Below, one piece after another: positions 23,001-35,052 of a stretch of DNA of 64,000 nt (its first letter is position 1; every line of letters starts with the position of its first letter). The position numbers and the translations under genes are program-made. The notes beneath the pieces are model-generated. The model was not told the origin of the DNA. It did no database searches and saw only the letters and a list, made by a program, of their open reading frames with translations. The stretch comes from Labyrinthula sp. Ha (Eukaryota; Sar; Bigyra; Labyrinthulida; Labyrinthulaceae), in contig JAALGZ010000006.1 of assembly GCA_015227615.1 (NCBI GenBank), positions 806,001 to 870,000 on the forward strand. Direction: 5' to 3'.

Positions 23001-25785
23001 CTACTCCCAGATTTTGGATAGGCTCGAGGAGCAAAACTTATTGTTTTAATATTCTGGCATAAACCTTTCTTTTATAATTAAGGGAAAAGAAACGGAAACT
23101 ATAAGTAAATATCCGTGACTAGACCGACGCAAATATAAGGCTTATTAACAGCTGGGAACCAAGTAAACAGAGTAACCAGTATCAAAAAATTGAAACATAG
23201 TCACGCGTAACTGTAGAATTTCTCCTTCTACCGGTACCAATTCAGGATATCTAAAGCAACAGAACTTGCAGAATCTGATAAGAAATAGGTTCTATGAAAA
23301 TTGGGGAAATAGCGACCGGGCTGAAGAAAACATAACGTTTGTAACAACAACATCTAGTCGAAGTTCTCAGCCAGAAATAATTAATACATCTGACTGACCC
23401 AACCGAGAAAATATCCAGAAAATATACAGAATGAAAATGATAATTCAAAAAGTTAACACATCTGTTAACTTCCAACATGCACTGCATTTATTTTTGGGAA
23501 TCCCTTATATTTGTGCAAAGCCCGTGATATGGTTTCAAAGTTTTGTGAAAATTTCAGTAACAGTATGAAACATATACATTAAATTGTACACAGGAAAAAA
23601 TACTGATGACAATGTACCAAACATACGCAAACATTATCTCTTTCACTTAATGCAATGTGGCCCAAAACTACACCGGAACTTGAATTATTGTGCAACAACA
23701 GCATTATTTTTGCAGCAAATATAAGCTCTGTGCCAATTAAGAAACTTAAAACATTCTTCACAAAATACAAATAAAATTAGCGATACTGTTGGTGCGATTA
23801 TCCTTGTGTATTTTGTTACGAATTACTCACTGGAAACCTGGCACTCCTTTGGAATTTTCTTCCCTCTTCAAGTATGAGATAAATACGATGGAATAATAAT
23901 AGCTGGGCTAGGTTAGTATATTTTTAACCAAAGAGAAAATATTGTTCAGTAAGATGTACTGCTGCTACCTTAATGAGTGAAGATTTTCAACATTATGTTA
24001 GAAATAACCAAGAATATTTTGGCGTCATAGCATATGACGCCATTAGCCTTCGTGTTGAACTAGCTCCAACACCGGATCTAAACTCCGGAAGAACTGGATT
24101 ATAAATATTAATAAGCTGAGCTGTTGCAATATCTATTTATGCTTTTTCAGCTGATGATTCCTTAATCAAAACTTGTTACACTCAATTTTTAATTCAAGTT
24201 GAAAGATTTAAAGCTTAAGTAATAGTATCATCTCATTAAAAGGTTACTATTTAATAATTTACAAGCTCGCCAACAAGATTACATTTATTAGAATCTAATG
24301 CATGTGCTAGCTAGGACTTAAATGGAGCCTAAGCCGCATTTCGTATTTAAATATGCTGCGTTTGTCGAACTTAGAAAACTACTCTGATTACCTCTAAATG
24401 TGTTTCTGAAACTAAGTCGGTTATTGTACATACCTCTAAAGATCTTGCTGCAAAGTTATATGCCAACATACGTGCAACAGCAAGCTTTAAGAGACTAAAC
24501 GACGAAAGCATCTAATTCTACTTGTTCAGGTAAACTATCATACGTAGACAGAGCAAACAGTAAGAAAGTTTGGTGTCTCAGAGGTGTTGCATGGGGAGAA
24601 CGATATTGAGCCTAAAATTATTGAGCAATATTCCGTACTTATACACAATATGTGTTTTTCCAAAACTAACATCACTCTTTGGGATCCGGCCCAGCTAATA
24701 CTAAGAATACAAGTTTCGCATTTCTATGCACAGCAAACTCAATTCCAAACTCATCCACATTTCTTGCAACATGTCAATTTAATATTGCATACCTTAGCAG
24801 AGTTCATATCAGGGCAACCTAGGTAAAATTACGTTTTGATCAAGGTAACTCTCATTCAGTCTAAATCGATTTCTTCAGTTGACTTATGCCTTTCTTACAA
24901 TCCTAGATCTAAGATAACAAACATATAATGGCAGTATAGGTTCTTTCCAATTTGGTTGCTATCGGAAATTGTCAAGAATTATATCTCTGAACTTACTCCA
25001 AAATGAGTACCTTATTCCTTCGATCTTCAATGTGATATTGAAGGAGCAGTAACATATGTTCTTAGTCACATAGGAATAAATCAGGTAGACCTTGTTAAGC
25101 ACAAAACCGAAATAATTGAATTGCATTAGAAGATGATCGGACATAGAAAATAGAAGTGTAGTATATACATGTCACTTACCTGTATTATACTACCTCAATG
25201 ACGTGGTTATATATATAATGGAAGGTGACATCGGACATCTGTAGACTCATGAACGTCGACTTGTGCAGCAACACTAATTACATCTGCTTTCAAGGTGAAG
25301 CAGAGGTGGAGATTAAGAGAATAAAACCCTTCGTGTTGTATGCATTAGCGTAATGTTATTATACCATATATTTTATCTATTATTAAGTTAAGGTTTCCTA
25401 TCCTCTAGGTACAACATAAGAACAGGTAATAACCCAATTTCTTCTTTGATTTTCTCTATATTGTTACATTACTAGTCTTAAGGTATAAATTTGACACTCG
25501 TCTCTTTATACACTTTATATCTGAGCTTCTGTTCACTCTGGTTGTGCTCTCGTTGCTGCCTAAGAAATCTGACAAGGGTCAATACAAATTGAACAGATAA
25601 CAAACTTTCAATACTATATTATAGGTACACTCCACTTAAAAGGTAGAACCCAGTACCTATGGCACAAAATAGATACTTTGAGCAAGTATAATTTAGTACA
25701 AGTTAGATATGCTGGTTTTGGAACCAATCAGATTAGTTCTTTCGATCTCATAAAGAACACACTTTATTCATATGTATTCTAACAA
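20090..25785. other. Gene-poor region with decayed sequence
   Basis: This 5.7-kb stretch has no confident gene. The segment about 21660-22640 is less AT-rich than its surroundings and reads, on the minus strand, as protein-like text broken by stops (longest piece 21909-22124). I take it as a decayed coding relic of unknown origin. A perfect 9-bp hairpin is at 24021-24041. The open frame ending at 24826 (plus) has no recognisable domain. Confidence 0.5.
24021..24041. repeat. Perfect 9-bp inverted repeat
   Basis: GGCGTCATA and TATGACGCC are separated by three bases, giving a stable hairpin in an AT-rich background. No coding or terminator context explains it. The arms contain TGACG, a bZIP-type half site. 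Confidence 0.6.
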
Positions 25786-25886
25786 GATGCTGGGACATTT
25801 CAAAATTATACTGACATGATGCTGGGACATTTTAAAATTATACTGACTTGATGCTGGGACATTTTAAAATTATACTGACTCGATGC
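25786..25886. repeat. 32-bp tandem repeat, three copies plus a partial fourth
   Basis: Three units begin at 25786, 25818 and 25850, each opening GATGCTGGGACATTT and closing with ATTATACTGAC. They differ at only a few positions. A fourth copy breaks off after GATGCC. The array ends 57 bp before the proposed start codon of the Roco-TIR gene, so it may lie in its promoter or 5' leader. Confidence 0.9.
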
Positions 25887-25942
25887 CCAAAATAGCCCTG
25901 ATAAAACGCAACAACCAAAAGAAAACATAAACAACACCACGT

Positions 25943-28587
25943 ATGCAACGAAGAATCATCAAACTTCTGCCTGGCAGTGGAAGAAAGTCACTAGAAATTC
26001 CTGAAATAGGAGACCCCTATAAGTATTTATGATTTTGTTGTTATTTCTCAGTGTTGTTCACACTCTACACTATGAACACGGAACGATGCACCAAGGCAAT
26101 TCCTTCCCTCGAGATGTAAGGAGTATCAGTGATCTCAATCAAACTGTCGAGCAGGTTAAACATTTAGAAACTAAAGTTTCTAATTTGATCTTTCAAGACA
26201 AAAGTGCTCCATTTTTACGTACTAAACTAGTAATTGTAGGTCGCGCTCGTGTAGGGAAGACTTCACTTGTGAGATCCTTACTCGGTGAGGAATTTAGTGA
26301 AAAGGAGGATTCAACTAAAGGATGTGAAATAAAAATTTCTTCAGTTGGTGGATTGAATCAATCTGAAAACAATTGGAAAGAGAAAAAAGACGAGGATGCT
26401 TTCCTAACCCATCTTACCGAAGCCGTGAACGATTTGAAACAAGGTGACGGTGAAACCAGTCAAGAGGAAACTGGTCATCAGAATATTTCTGATGTTTTAA
26501 CTTATGTGAATAAAGTTAGAGTTAGAACTGAAAAAGGAGAATCTGAAGAAGTTGGGTTTTATATTTTTGACTTTGGCGGTCAAGATGTTTTTTATAGTTT
26601 ACACCACTTATTTCTTACAAACTTTGGGTGCTACTTTGTTGTGTTTAATGCTTGCAAATTATTATCTGATGGACAACAAGATGTAAGTAAAGAGTTGGAT
26701 TACATTGAGTTTTGGTTAAACTCCATCAGAACATTTGCACCGAACTCGCCTATTTTTGTAATTGGTACTCACTGCGCTGATTTGACCATGGATGAGTTGA
26801 AAAGCATTGATAAATTATTGAAGAAGAAAATTTTGAATAAGCATTTTTACGATGAAACTCAACACACCAATTTTAATTTTCGAAGTTGCTTTTTCCCAGT
26901 AGACAATTCTAATAAAATAGGGATCCAAAATTTGAGAACTGCTGTTGAGCACGAGGTGCTTTCTCAAAGGTACATGACGTCACAAGTACCGCTTAGTTAT
27001 TTACGGCTGCATGATTATTTGTATCATTCAGGCATTCCTAGCTTTAATTTGACAAGAGTAAAAGAAATTTTTGATCGGTTTGATTCTTCGGGAACGAGTG
27101 TTCATGCAGTACTAGAATTTCTTTCCGCTAGGGGTATGATAATTTTTTTCTCTACTTTAGAGGATGATTTTAATTTTGTTGTTATTCAGCCACAATGGTT
27201 AATTGATGGTCTGACATGCATTATTTTCTCTACAGATGAGCATGAAAAGCCGGAATTCAACAAGAAATATGCCGCTGATTATCAAAATTATGTCTTGCAA
27301 GGAATTATCTCCAGGCGTTTAATGTTGAGTATTTGGAAAAGACAGGATTATAATGACAGTGAGAGAGATTTCTTCATTCAGGTGATGCTCGCAACTTCCT
27401 TAATTTGTCCTTTTAAATTTACCACGAAAAAAGAACAATATCTTCTTCCAAGTCAACCCATGGTTGCTAATGAACTCGATGAAGACGATTATTCAATTTA
27501 TTCTGGGTACTTTTTCTATCTTGATTTTTCTGGAGATTATTCAGAGGACGAAGAATCACAAGAGCCTAGGGTAAATTGGCTTCCAATCGGAATCTTTGAG
27601 AAATTCGTATGTAGAATTGTTGAACACAGCTCCTCTTTTCAAGATAGTAGATTTCCTAAAATCTGTAACAAAAAAGTGTGTTTAAGTTTTGGTAACAAGA
27701 TCGACTTTTTAGTTGAAATATCAAAAAATCCAGATGAAAAAGCGACAATAAAAATCTCTACTCTTCAGAGAACGCAACTGTCTGCAGCACAAGAACTGGT
27801 TCGAGAAGTATTTTCCATCGTGCAGAAATTAAAAGATGAATTCTTGTCCTTCAATAGTGTAAGTGTGGATCTTCTGATCCCTTCTAATGCAGAAACCCAG
27901 AACCAGTTAGCCAACTATGTGAAAGTCTTAAGACTACGAAACCAAGGTACAAATGAATTAATCCGCTTGCACAAAAATTCACACATTTCCTTACCATTGG
28001 CATCTTTTGACTACTGGTTTGATAATAGTTCGATAGAATCGAACCTACTTAAGCCAGGAGAGTATGAAATTGATAACGTTTTGACCAGAGCAGAAGGATT
28101 TTATGACCTTCCAGAGAATTGTCAGTACCACTGCTTCCTTAGTTACAAACAAGCGGACACCATAGACATTGTCGCTAAACTTCAGCTTCGACTCGAGGGA
28201 TTGGGATATAAATGCTGGTATGATATGAGCGTAAATGAAGTCGATGGAATTAACGTAGATTCTATGATCCAAGGAGTTCAACAAAGCATGGTTTACATTT
28301 TAGTCCTTTCTAAAAATATTTTTGCGAGTGCATATGTTCCAATAGAAATAAAAACTGCAATAGAGCATGAAAAAGAGATTATCTTGGTGCACCATCCAGA
28401 TACGAATAGTGAAAATTATGTTTCGTTTTCGCATTATATAAATTCAGCGCCAGAAATAGCCAAACCTTTGTTTGAAAATATTGAGAGTTTACCAATTCGC
28501 AGGCGTTATTACGAAGAGGTAGCATTCTTAAATATGTTGAAGAAAAAAATAGAAAGAGTAAAGCTTCATTTGATGTCGGAGTATTAA
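25943..28587 (+). CDS. Roco-family protein: CRIB-like motif, ROC GTPase, COR and TIR domains
   Basis: With a 29-nt intron at 26023-26051 removed, this gene codes for 871 residues. Exon 1 (25943-26022) starts at an ATG preceded by an in-frame stop. It reads into I-P-E-I-G-D-P-Y-N, which after splicing continues V-V-H-T-L-H, a CRIB-like motif of the kind that binds Rho-family GTPases. The ROC GTPase follows: P-loop GRARVGKTS (about 90-98), switch II DFGGQ (about 200) and the Roco-type guanine motif THCAD (about 266). Next comes a COR domain with the conserved I-Q-P-Q-W-L-I-D-G-L strand. The C terminus (about 700-865) is a TIR domain (CFLSYKQAD, YKCWYD, VLSKN) with a Glu at the catalytic NADase position (P-I-E-I-K, about 792). 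There are no leucine-rich repeats, unlike most Roco proteins. Without splicing the frame opens at 26029 with an implausible hydrophobic start. The gene ends 7 bp from the convergent START-like gene. Confidence 0.92.
26023..26051 (+). other. 29-nt spliceosomal intron in the Roco gene
   Basis: It has a GTATTT donor, a pyrimidine-rich tail and a TTTCTCAG acceptor. The intron sits in phase 2, and its removal joins two coding segments into one frame across a CRIB-like motif. Its length is close to the two introns of the phosphatase gene at 57-58 kb. Prediction by eye; no transcript data. Confidence 0.75.
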
Positions 28588-28594
28588 ATAATAT

Positions 28595-29833
28595 TTAACT
28601 TAGAATAGAATCAACTTCGCTGCTTAGTATTGAATAATCACTTAAGAGATCTTTATCAAGATCAGAATCAGACACCACATTACTTTCTAGACTTGTACTT
28701 GATGTAATTGAACGTTCATCCTCTGAATAATAAGAAGAGTTATCTGAAACATTTTTATCAAACTCTTCATCAAGCTCTCGTTTTAGCTGTTTTAAATCCT
28801 CAAGGCTAATGTCTTTGAGATCTAGAGTATCATCTGAATATACTGAATCCGATCTATCTGAATACACTGAAGAGTAATCTAGAGAATCAACGGATCCAGG
28901 AGAAAAGTAAGAGTCATATTCGTCTGGAGAATACTCTGATTCTGTTTCATCACTATCAAAACTTACGTTTTTATTTTTCAAAATGGGCCTTCTTGATGAT
29001 AAGAAATCTGCTGGCAAATATTGTTTTTGCAAATTCTGTAAGTTGCTTGGGTTGTTTTCCAACTCCTGTCCAATAGCTTCTATATTGTTTAATAATATAT
29101 TCATATCCTGTTCAATTATTTCCTTCAACTTCATTCTTGGTATCCAGATGTTCAAATCTAATGACTGAAAATATGTTATTTCACATTTTGTACTCCTTTT
29201 GGGCACAATCTCAAACCCCACGAAACAAGTACCTCGAGTTGCACCTCGAGTTTCTGGCAATAATTTATTTGTTAAACTAGAGGAAGAAAAAAGAAATTTG
29301 TTTTTGTTCTTTGATATAGAGGTGAACAATAGAAAATCTCTAGCTGGAATGTACAATTTAGGAAACGTCAATATTTTATGCTGGAGAAAAGATTTATCGT
29401 CAGGAAAACAGAAATGCTCGCGCATGAATATTAGACTTGAATCTGCACGGGAGAGTAGATTTGCGTTGATGAGGATAAGCAAAGCAGTTTCTGCGCTGAT
29501 GTTCAAACTCGTAGAGACAAGATTTTCGTGGTCTCGAACTTGCGATGAATTAGTCTTAAAAGCTGATATTCGAGATTGAAGTTGAGCTACACAATGCTGG
29601 TTGGCTTCTCTGAAACTTAGGTTTTCGCCTGATAAAAACTCTACAGCATTCAAGTAATTCGAGCTCTTTAATTCAAAGCGACAAGTGTTTGCGAACTTAG
29701 TAAGGGCTTCGTAACCAGGTTTAAAGGAATCATTTCCACGACATCTTGATTTAGAATTTATTTTTGTTGTTTCCAAATCCATTTTTGCGCTGCGAAGTTG
29801 CTGTTGGGCTTCAGAAAGAGACAAAGGCGCCAT
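28595..29833 (-). CDS. START-domain-like protein with acidic, Ser-rich tail
   Basis: This is a 412-residue protein. Residues about 105-260 resemble a START (StAR-related lipid-transfer) domain: a helical stretch with I-S-A-E-T-A-L, then a strand ending in P-A-R-D-F near 163-167 (START proteins typically have a conserved R-D-F there), G-A-T-R-G-T-C-F-V-G-F-E-I-V, a strand K-C-E-I-T-Y-F and the C-terminal helix beginning W-I-P-R. START domains bind lipids in a hydrophobic cup; the ligand is unknown. Residues 1-95 are polar and helical. The tail (about 285-412) is rich in Ser, Asp, Glu and Tyr with repeated S-x-Y-S-D and suits casein-kinase-type phosphorylation. It lies tail to tail with the Roco-TIR gene, 7 bp between stops. 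The START assignment rests on short motifs only. Confidence 0.55.
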   Translation of the reverse strand: MAPLSLSEAQQQLRSAKMDLETTKINSKSRCRGNDSFKPGYEALTKFANTCRFELKSSNYLNAVEFLSGENLSFREANQHCVAQLQSRISAFKTNSSQVRDHENLVSTSLNISAETALLILINANLLSRADSSLIFMREHFCFPDDKSFLQHKILTFPKLYIPARDFLLFTSISKNKNKFLFSSSSLTNKLLPETRGATRGTCFVGFEIVPKRSTKCEITYFQSLDLNIWIPRMKLKEIIEQDMNILLNNIEAIGQELENNPSNLQNLQKQYLPADFLSSRRPILKNKNVSFDSDETESEYSPDEYDSYFSPGSVDSLDYSSVYSDRSDSVYSDDTLDLKDISLEDLKQLKRELDEEFDKNVSDNSSYYSEDERSITSSTSLESNVVSDSDLDKDLLSDYSILSSEVDSILS

Positions 29834-32800
29834 TTTAGAAAATGTTTGCTTTTGTTGCTTTGTTTGTATTTTGGGAAATTTGAATTCCTGGAATACAAAT
29901 ACGAATATCCTATTGCCACGTCATTAGTGACTTAATATGTTATTACCAAGAGAGAACAATAGCATTGTATCTTCCAGTAAGGCTTCTCTGTTAAACTCTT
30001 GTAATATCAAAAAATATCTTAGGGTGACTATTATATTTTATAAGTTATTATTCCCTCCTTGAATCCAGCCTTATGAAATGATGATCTACATCTAGAAGTA
30101 CGTTCAGCTGGTTTTTGGAAAGATCAGGGCTTAGCAGCAGGAAACCAGAAACTATTGCGTTTATCGTCTTCGAATTAAAAGTTGATATCGACCGAAGTTA
30201 GCTTATCTATTGTTGTTAACCTTAAAAATTATTTAAATTTCTCTCTTTGATGAATAATTAAAGTTGTTTTCTTTTCTTCAAATGTTTATAGAATTTATCT
30301 TAACCAAATCAAAATTTCAAAGAGCTAGACATATCTTATATCTAAAATCTGATTCCCTATCTCTTAGTTTTTAAAAGTAACCCACCATTATTATAGCTAA
30401 CCTATATTAAACTCCCAATAGTAAACGTAAAACCTATTCACATAAATCTCTATTCAGTACTCTTACGTGTAACAAATACAGCTCAGCAATTAGATTACCT
30501 AAGTAACCAAACTATGTGGTTAAAATTCTATATTGTGTAATTTCTCTCTATATTTAATCTTTTCGTTTAGTTTATTACTATTCATATTCGTAAATGAAAG
30601 CAAGACCCTCCTTCTTCCTAAACCTTGGAAGATCTGGAGTGTACTAACGCTTGCAATTAATTTTTGGGGTCTATAGGAAAGTACTCTTGAGGCATGGAGG
30701 CCATAAACAGACTAGCCATTGGCGATTGTAGTAAAATTTTTGCAAAATATATCTAAACTTGTTCAAATTTGATAGAGTTAAGGTCATAAAGTTATAATAA
30801 ACAAACACATAGACGAAAACAGTAAAATATGCACAGCTTAGCGAATATTAAGAGCTCAGAGGCATTGTTTATGCTATTCTAAATATATTTCAATCATTTT
30901 ACAATTTTTTATTATCTTGTATCTAGCAGATATACATTTATGAGAATTTTGATTTAGGATTGTTGCAAAATAAATAACAGAATGGATTGGATTCTTTCTC
31001 CATTGCTAGTCTGTGGAGAAGATTAGAACCAGAAATGATTCCTTTTATTTCTTCTTTGTCTTATACGGTTACTGTGCTCTTGATTTTTCTACTCAATATA
31101 AATTACATGAAAGGTGATTGCGCTTGTTCCTCCTGTTTCTTTAATCAATCATTCTAAGAATTCAAGCTAGCAAATACTCTTGTAAGAGTACGAAATATAT
31201 CACTATAACATTTGATCCACTCTCAAACGTTGATAAATTTCTAAAAATGTTTTCCATAGCAGCTTCTTGTAACAATGACTTTCTTCTGGTCCTCATTCTA
31301 ATCAATTTGAATTCATTAAATGGCATTTTTTGAAACCACTTTGCGTGAAAATTTTCTCGACGTAGATGCATCTGGAGAACGATGAATTAATATCTCTGAA
31401 CTGAAATATTTGCTGATTTGAACCTGTTCTACTGATTTCGATTGATTATTGAGCTGATATAATCTTGTGATGTTAAATCAAACAAAAGTGTACTAGTTTT
31501 TAATCTTGGCAATTTAAGGTCACTACACTGGCTAGTTCCCTGGTTTGGCTCTGGCACACGTGTCAAAAGAAACTCCTTCTTGGTATCAGAAACCTGGGTA
31601 AGGTACACTACAATTGGAAATCAGAAACTATTATTTCTGAACTAAGAAAATTGTAAAAGTGCAGAAATATTGAAGACAAAACTATCCTACATGAACGACT
31701 TCGATGCCATTTTAAAAGAATAAATGGAAAATGCATAAGGTAAGATAAATATGTCAGTTAAATTGGGAAGATATTCGGAAGAATAATTTTTAAGTTTGGT
31801 ATTTAGCTACCAAATGAGAAAAAAGCTCTTAAAAATGCTAAACCCGATTATTTTTTCTTGTAGCTAAGAAGAAGCTAATCAATCTTAGGATTGCTTCAAC
31901 GGGAGTATAAGCAAAGTTCCCAAGTAGTTGAAACTATTTTTTCAAGCATGGAAATTAGAGTTGAATTAAGTAGAACCAACCTATGTTAACTGTACACACT
32001 TTAATTTAGTTCATTTTCTTGGTGATGGTGGAGCAATGAGCGTGTTATATGGCAAACTATATGGGTAACTCTTTCGTATATTCTAAAAGTATTATCACAA
32101 ATATATTTACTTTACAGGAATATAATGAAAAAATAATCAAATCTCTTGAAAATTCTAACTAGAAATCATATTCTACCTAAATATTCAATTTTTTTACTTT
32201 AAAGATAAACAAATGTTTAATGAAGTCAACCTTAAGTACATGCTATTTGCAATATTAAAATATACAGAACCTAGCACAAGAATTAGAGATAACCTGTTTC
32301 TTTTCCCACGCTATAGCCTATCTGAAAAAATATTTGAATCTATTTTGATATTTTATTACATTAGTTAATTAGCATACTAAATCTATCGCAAAGAATGGTT
32401 TTACAATTCTTTATTTCCACATTCGAATTGAAAGAAAAACTCCCATAGCTCTTGCTTAGATACAATTTAAGAATTTAGCTTAAGGCTGATGTACTTTAAC
32501 ATTGATTTCATAAATAAAGAAATATCGATGTGGTAACACATATGCTTTAAGGCAGGGTACAAGCTTAAGCTTCACCAAAGTACATATCTTCCAAGTCTTA
32601 TTCTGTACATACAATGGTCACTTCGTCACTTTTTTTATCTCATATTATCATGCTATACGCTGATTACTTAATTCTGGCAAATTTATCTTATCTCTAAGGC
32701 AAATAACAGCAAGTTGCAACGTCCTCATAATTGCGGAATGGTTTATCACTTTAAGGCTACAAAACAGTAAATGCTACATTTTCAGTGATCCTGTTTCTCG

Positions 32801-35052
32801 TAGTTACCTATTTGCAATTTATATAATTTCTCTAAAGACCTGTTTCTGAGATTTTATGCAAGAGGCAATTTCATGATTACTGTTCTTGTTCATATATATT
32901 CAATATTATTTACTTTAATATTATCCGTAAAAATTATAAATACCAAGTTACTACAAATATTTTTGCCACCAAACGCTGCGACACCAGAGTTTGCACCATA
33001 TGAGTCATCCGATGGATCCTTGTCATGGTAAATGATAAGAGAAAAGTCCTCAACTTGCAAGCAGTATCGAAGTTCATCTCTCAATATGAGTTAAATATAC
33101 TTTTAAAACCAAATTTTTGTGCGAAGTCCCCTATATAAAATTTTACCCCTGTCAGGTATCAACAGTACAGTTGAAATTAGCCAGGTAAAGTTAGCCACAA
33201 ATGAGTACTTGGACCACTTCGCCTAACCATCTATACCTAAACCTTAGTTTACAGATATTACACAAATGAAAAGGGGTCAATCGAATAAAATGTAAAAAGT
33301 ATAATAATTTTTTTTGGGAAATATTTTAGGTACTTAATGTTAATCATGTTAAATATTAGACATGTAGACGCACACATAAGGCCTTCTCGAAAGTTTCTTA
33401 AGTGACAGTATCTCTATAAGGCCCAATGCGGCACGTCCTAGAAATAAATTATTCATCTTTCTTCACCACAGAACAACCTCTCGTTCTCTTTGGTTGTAAG
33501 ATTTAAAAGCGAGTTTGATTAGAGCAAATATTTCTTTATTACAGGAGTTAAATTCATACACAATTAACACACTGTAATTAATAATTAAAACCAAATGGGT
33601 TCATTTCAAGTTTAAAATACGACAAATACTTATCAAGAAAAATCGGAAGTTATCAGCACAACAAACATAAAAGAAAGAACTCTTGAGCTAGAACTACTAG
33701 AAGCGATAACTACTGCTTTGGGTTCTACTAGGTAGAATTTACCTATTTCCAAGTTACAACTAAATGCATATTTTTGGCAAATTAACAATTAATAACTAAA
33801 ATACATTAAGAGTCCCAATATAAAAGGCTCCATATGCTATTTGTTCATTTCTAACTGATATTCACTGTAGTTCTCTCCTGAACCACTTAATCTTCCCCAA
33901 AAAAAGCTTTTGATCTCCCATATATTGGCATCTCCACTTCATTCTCTGATAAAACTAGTTTACAACTTATAGCAAGGAGTAATTCTTGATTATATATTTG
34001 TTGTTAGGAATTTATAGGGAACAAATCAAGGATATAAATAGTTCAAGGAAATATAAATATTATCATATTCACCGTCTGTTCTTTAACAGTATTCAAAGTC
34101 TCTCTCTGTGAGTCTAAGATTGATAGATATATGTTAAGTTAAAGTCAGGAGAAGCAAAATGAGTTTGACAGATCTATACCAAGGTTTGCATATATATATG
34201 CACTGAAACCATGCCAAAACACATTCTGGAATAAAATCATTAAAATGTAAGTTTCGAAGATGTGAAGTTAGATGCACTCAATAGTCAAACCTAAGAAGGC
34301 GCGAAAAAATACATCAGAGCCAAAAAAGACAAAACAAGAGAAAGCAAACAAAAAAAGACAGAGGAAGAGATCTATAGAAACTGTTGCACCTATGACTAGC
34401 GTCGAAGCTGAAGATAAGTTTTTATGATTTGGATTTACCATTGATGATGGAAAAGGTTCTAGATCTCATACTCTACGAGACAGTATCTCTTGACTGCTAC
34501 AAGATATCATTGCCTGTGGGGCTTAAGAGCAGGATGTGTAGAAAAATGATACGCTTAATGGGATAATTAGATCACAGTATGTCCATTGCATAACAAAATT
34601 AACTTTGTTTGCGTTTTCTCTGCATGTTGCTTTCAGTCAATGAGCTAGTGTAGCTACACTTCTGCGTCATTATGACACTAGCAAGAGCTATTATAAATCA
34701 TCTAGTCATAGAATAAAGTATTGTTGATAAACTCTTACTCAACCGCCCTGATGACATACCGAAAAACCCAAATTAAAGCACTTATTACGTGCTGTGGTAA
34801 TTTTTCTTGGTGTAGAGCGGTCTCGCAAAATCACATCCCTTTTTTTTTCTCCCCGGTCAAGTAAACATGTTTCAAGGAATATAATCCTGGATAATAAGCA
34901 AACAAAATGAGTATAAAGTTTGGCAGATGCAGTAAAAACCACTTATGGCGAGTTAGAACTTATGGTTTAACCATCACTGTTTCCCTATGTAGTAACCTGT
35001 GAAACATCTCTGTTGATATTATAAAAGACTAATAGCACCATTCTGCAGTTTT
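29834..35052. other. 5.2-kb gene-poor region
   Basis: The stretch is very AT-rich, with no long open frame on either strand. The only item I would single out is a 51-codon lysine-rich frame at 34272-34427. I see no RNA gene or repeat array. Confidence 0.6.
34272..34427 (+). CDS. Small lysine/arginine-rich open frame, uncertain
   Basis: This 51-codon frame starts at ATG. Residues 6-35 are strongly basic (KPKKARK, EKANKKRQRKR), like a nuclear localisation or nucleic-acid-binding tail. The end is mixed polar and acidic. I recognise no family. A-rich DNA gives lysine codons by chance, so this may be noise. It stands alone in a gene-poor stretch upstream (in plus coordinates) of the end of the HYDIN-like gene. 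Confidence 0.2.
   Translation: MHSIVKPKKARKNTSEPKKTKQEKANKKRQRKRSIETVAPMTSVEAEDKFL

Noticed and set aside
22880-23770. Short frames at 22880-23062, 23251-23487 and 23579-23770
   Set aside because: All are under 80 codons, with no domain, neighbours or plausible start context; they are treated as noise.
25786-25886. CRISPR array
   Set aside because: Units are directly adjacent with no spacers, and the genome is eukaryotic; it is a simple tandem repeat.
26029-26052. Signal peptide at the start of the Roco protein (MILLLFLS)
   Set aside because: The hydrophobic codons lie inside a 29-nt GT...AG segment; the spliced model gives a better N terminus for a cytosolic signalling protein.
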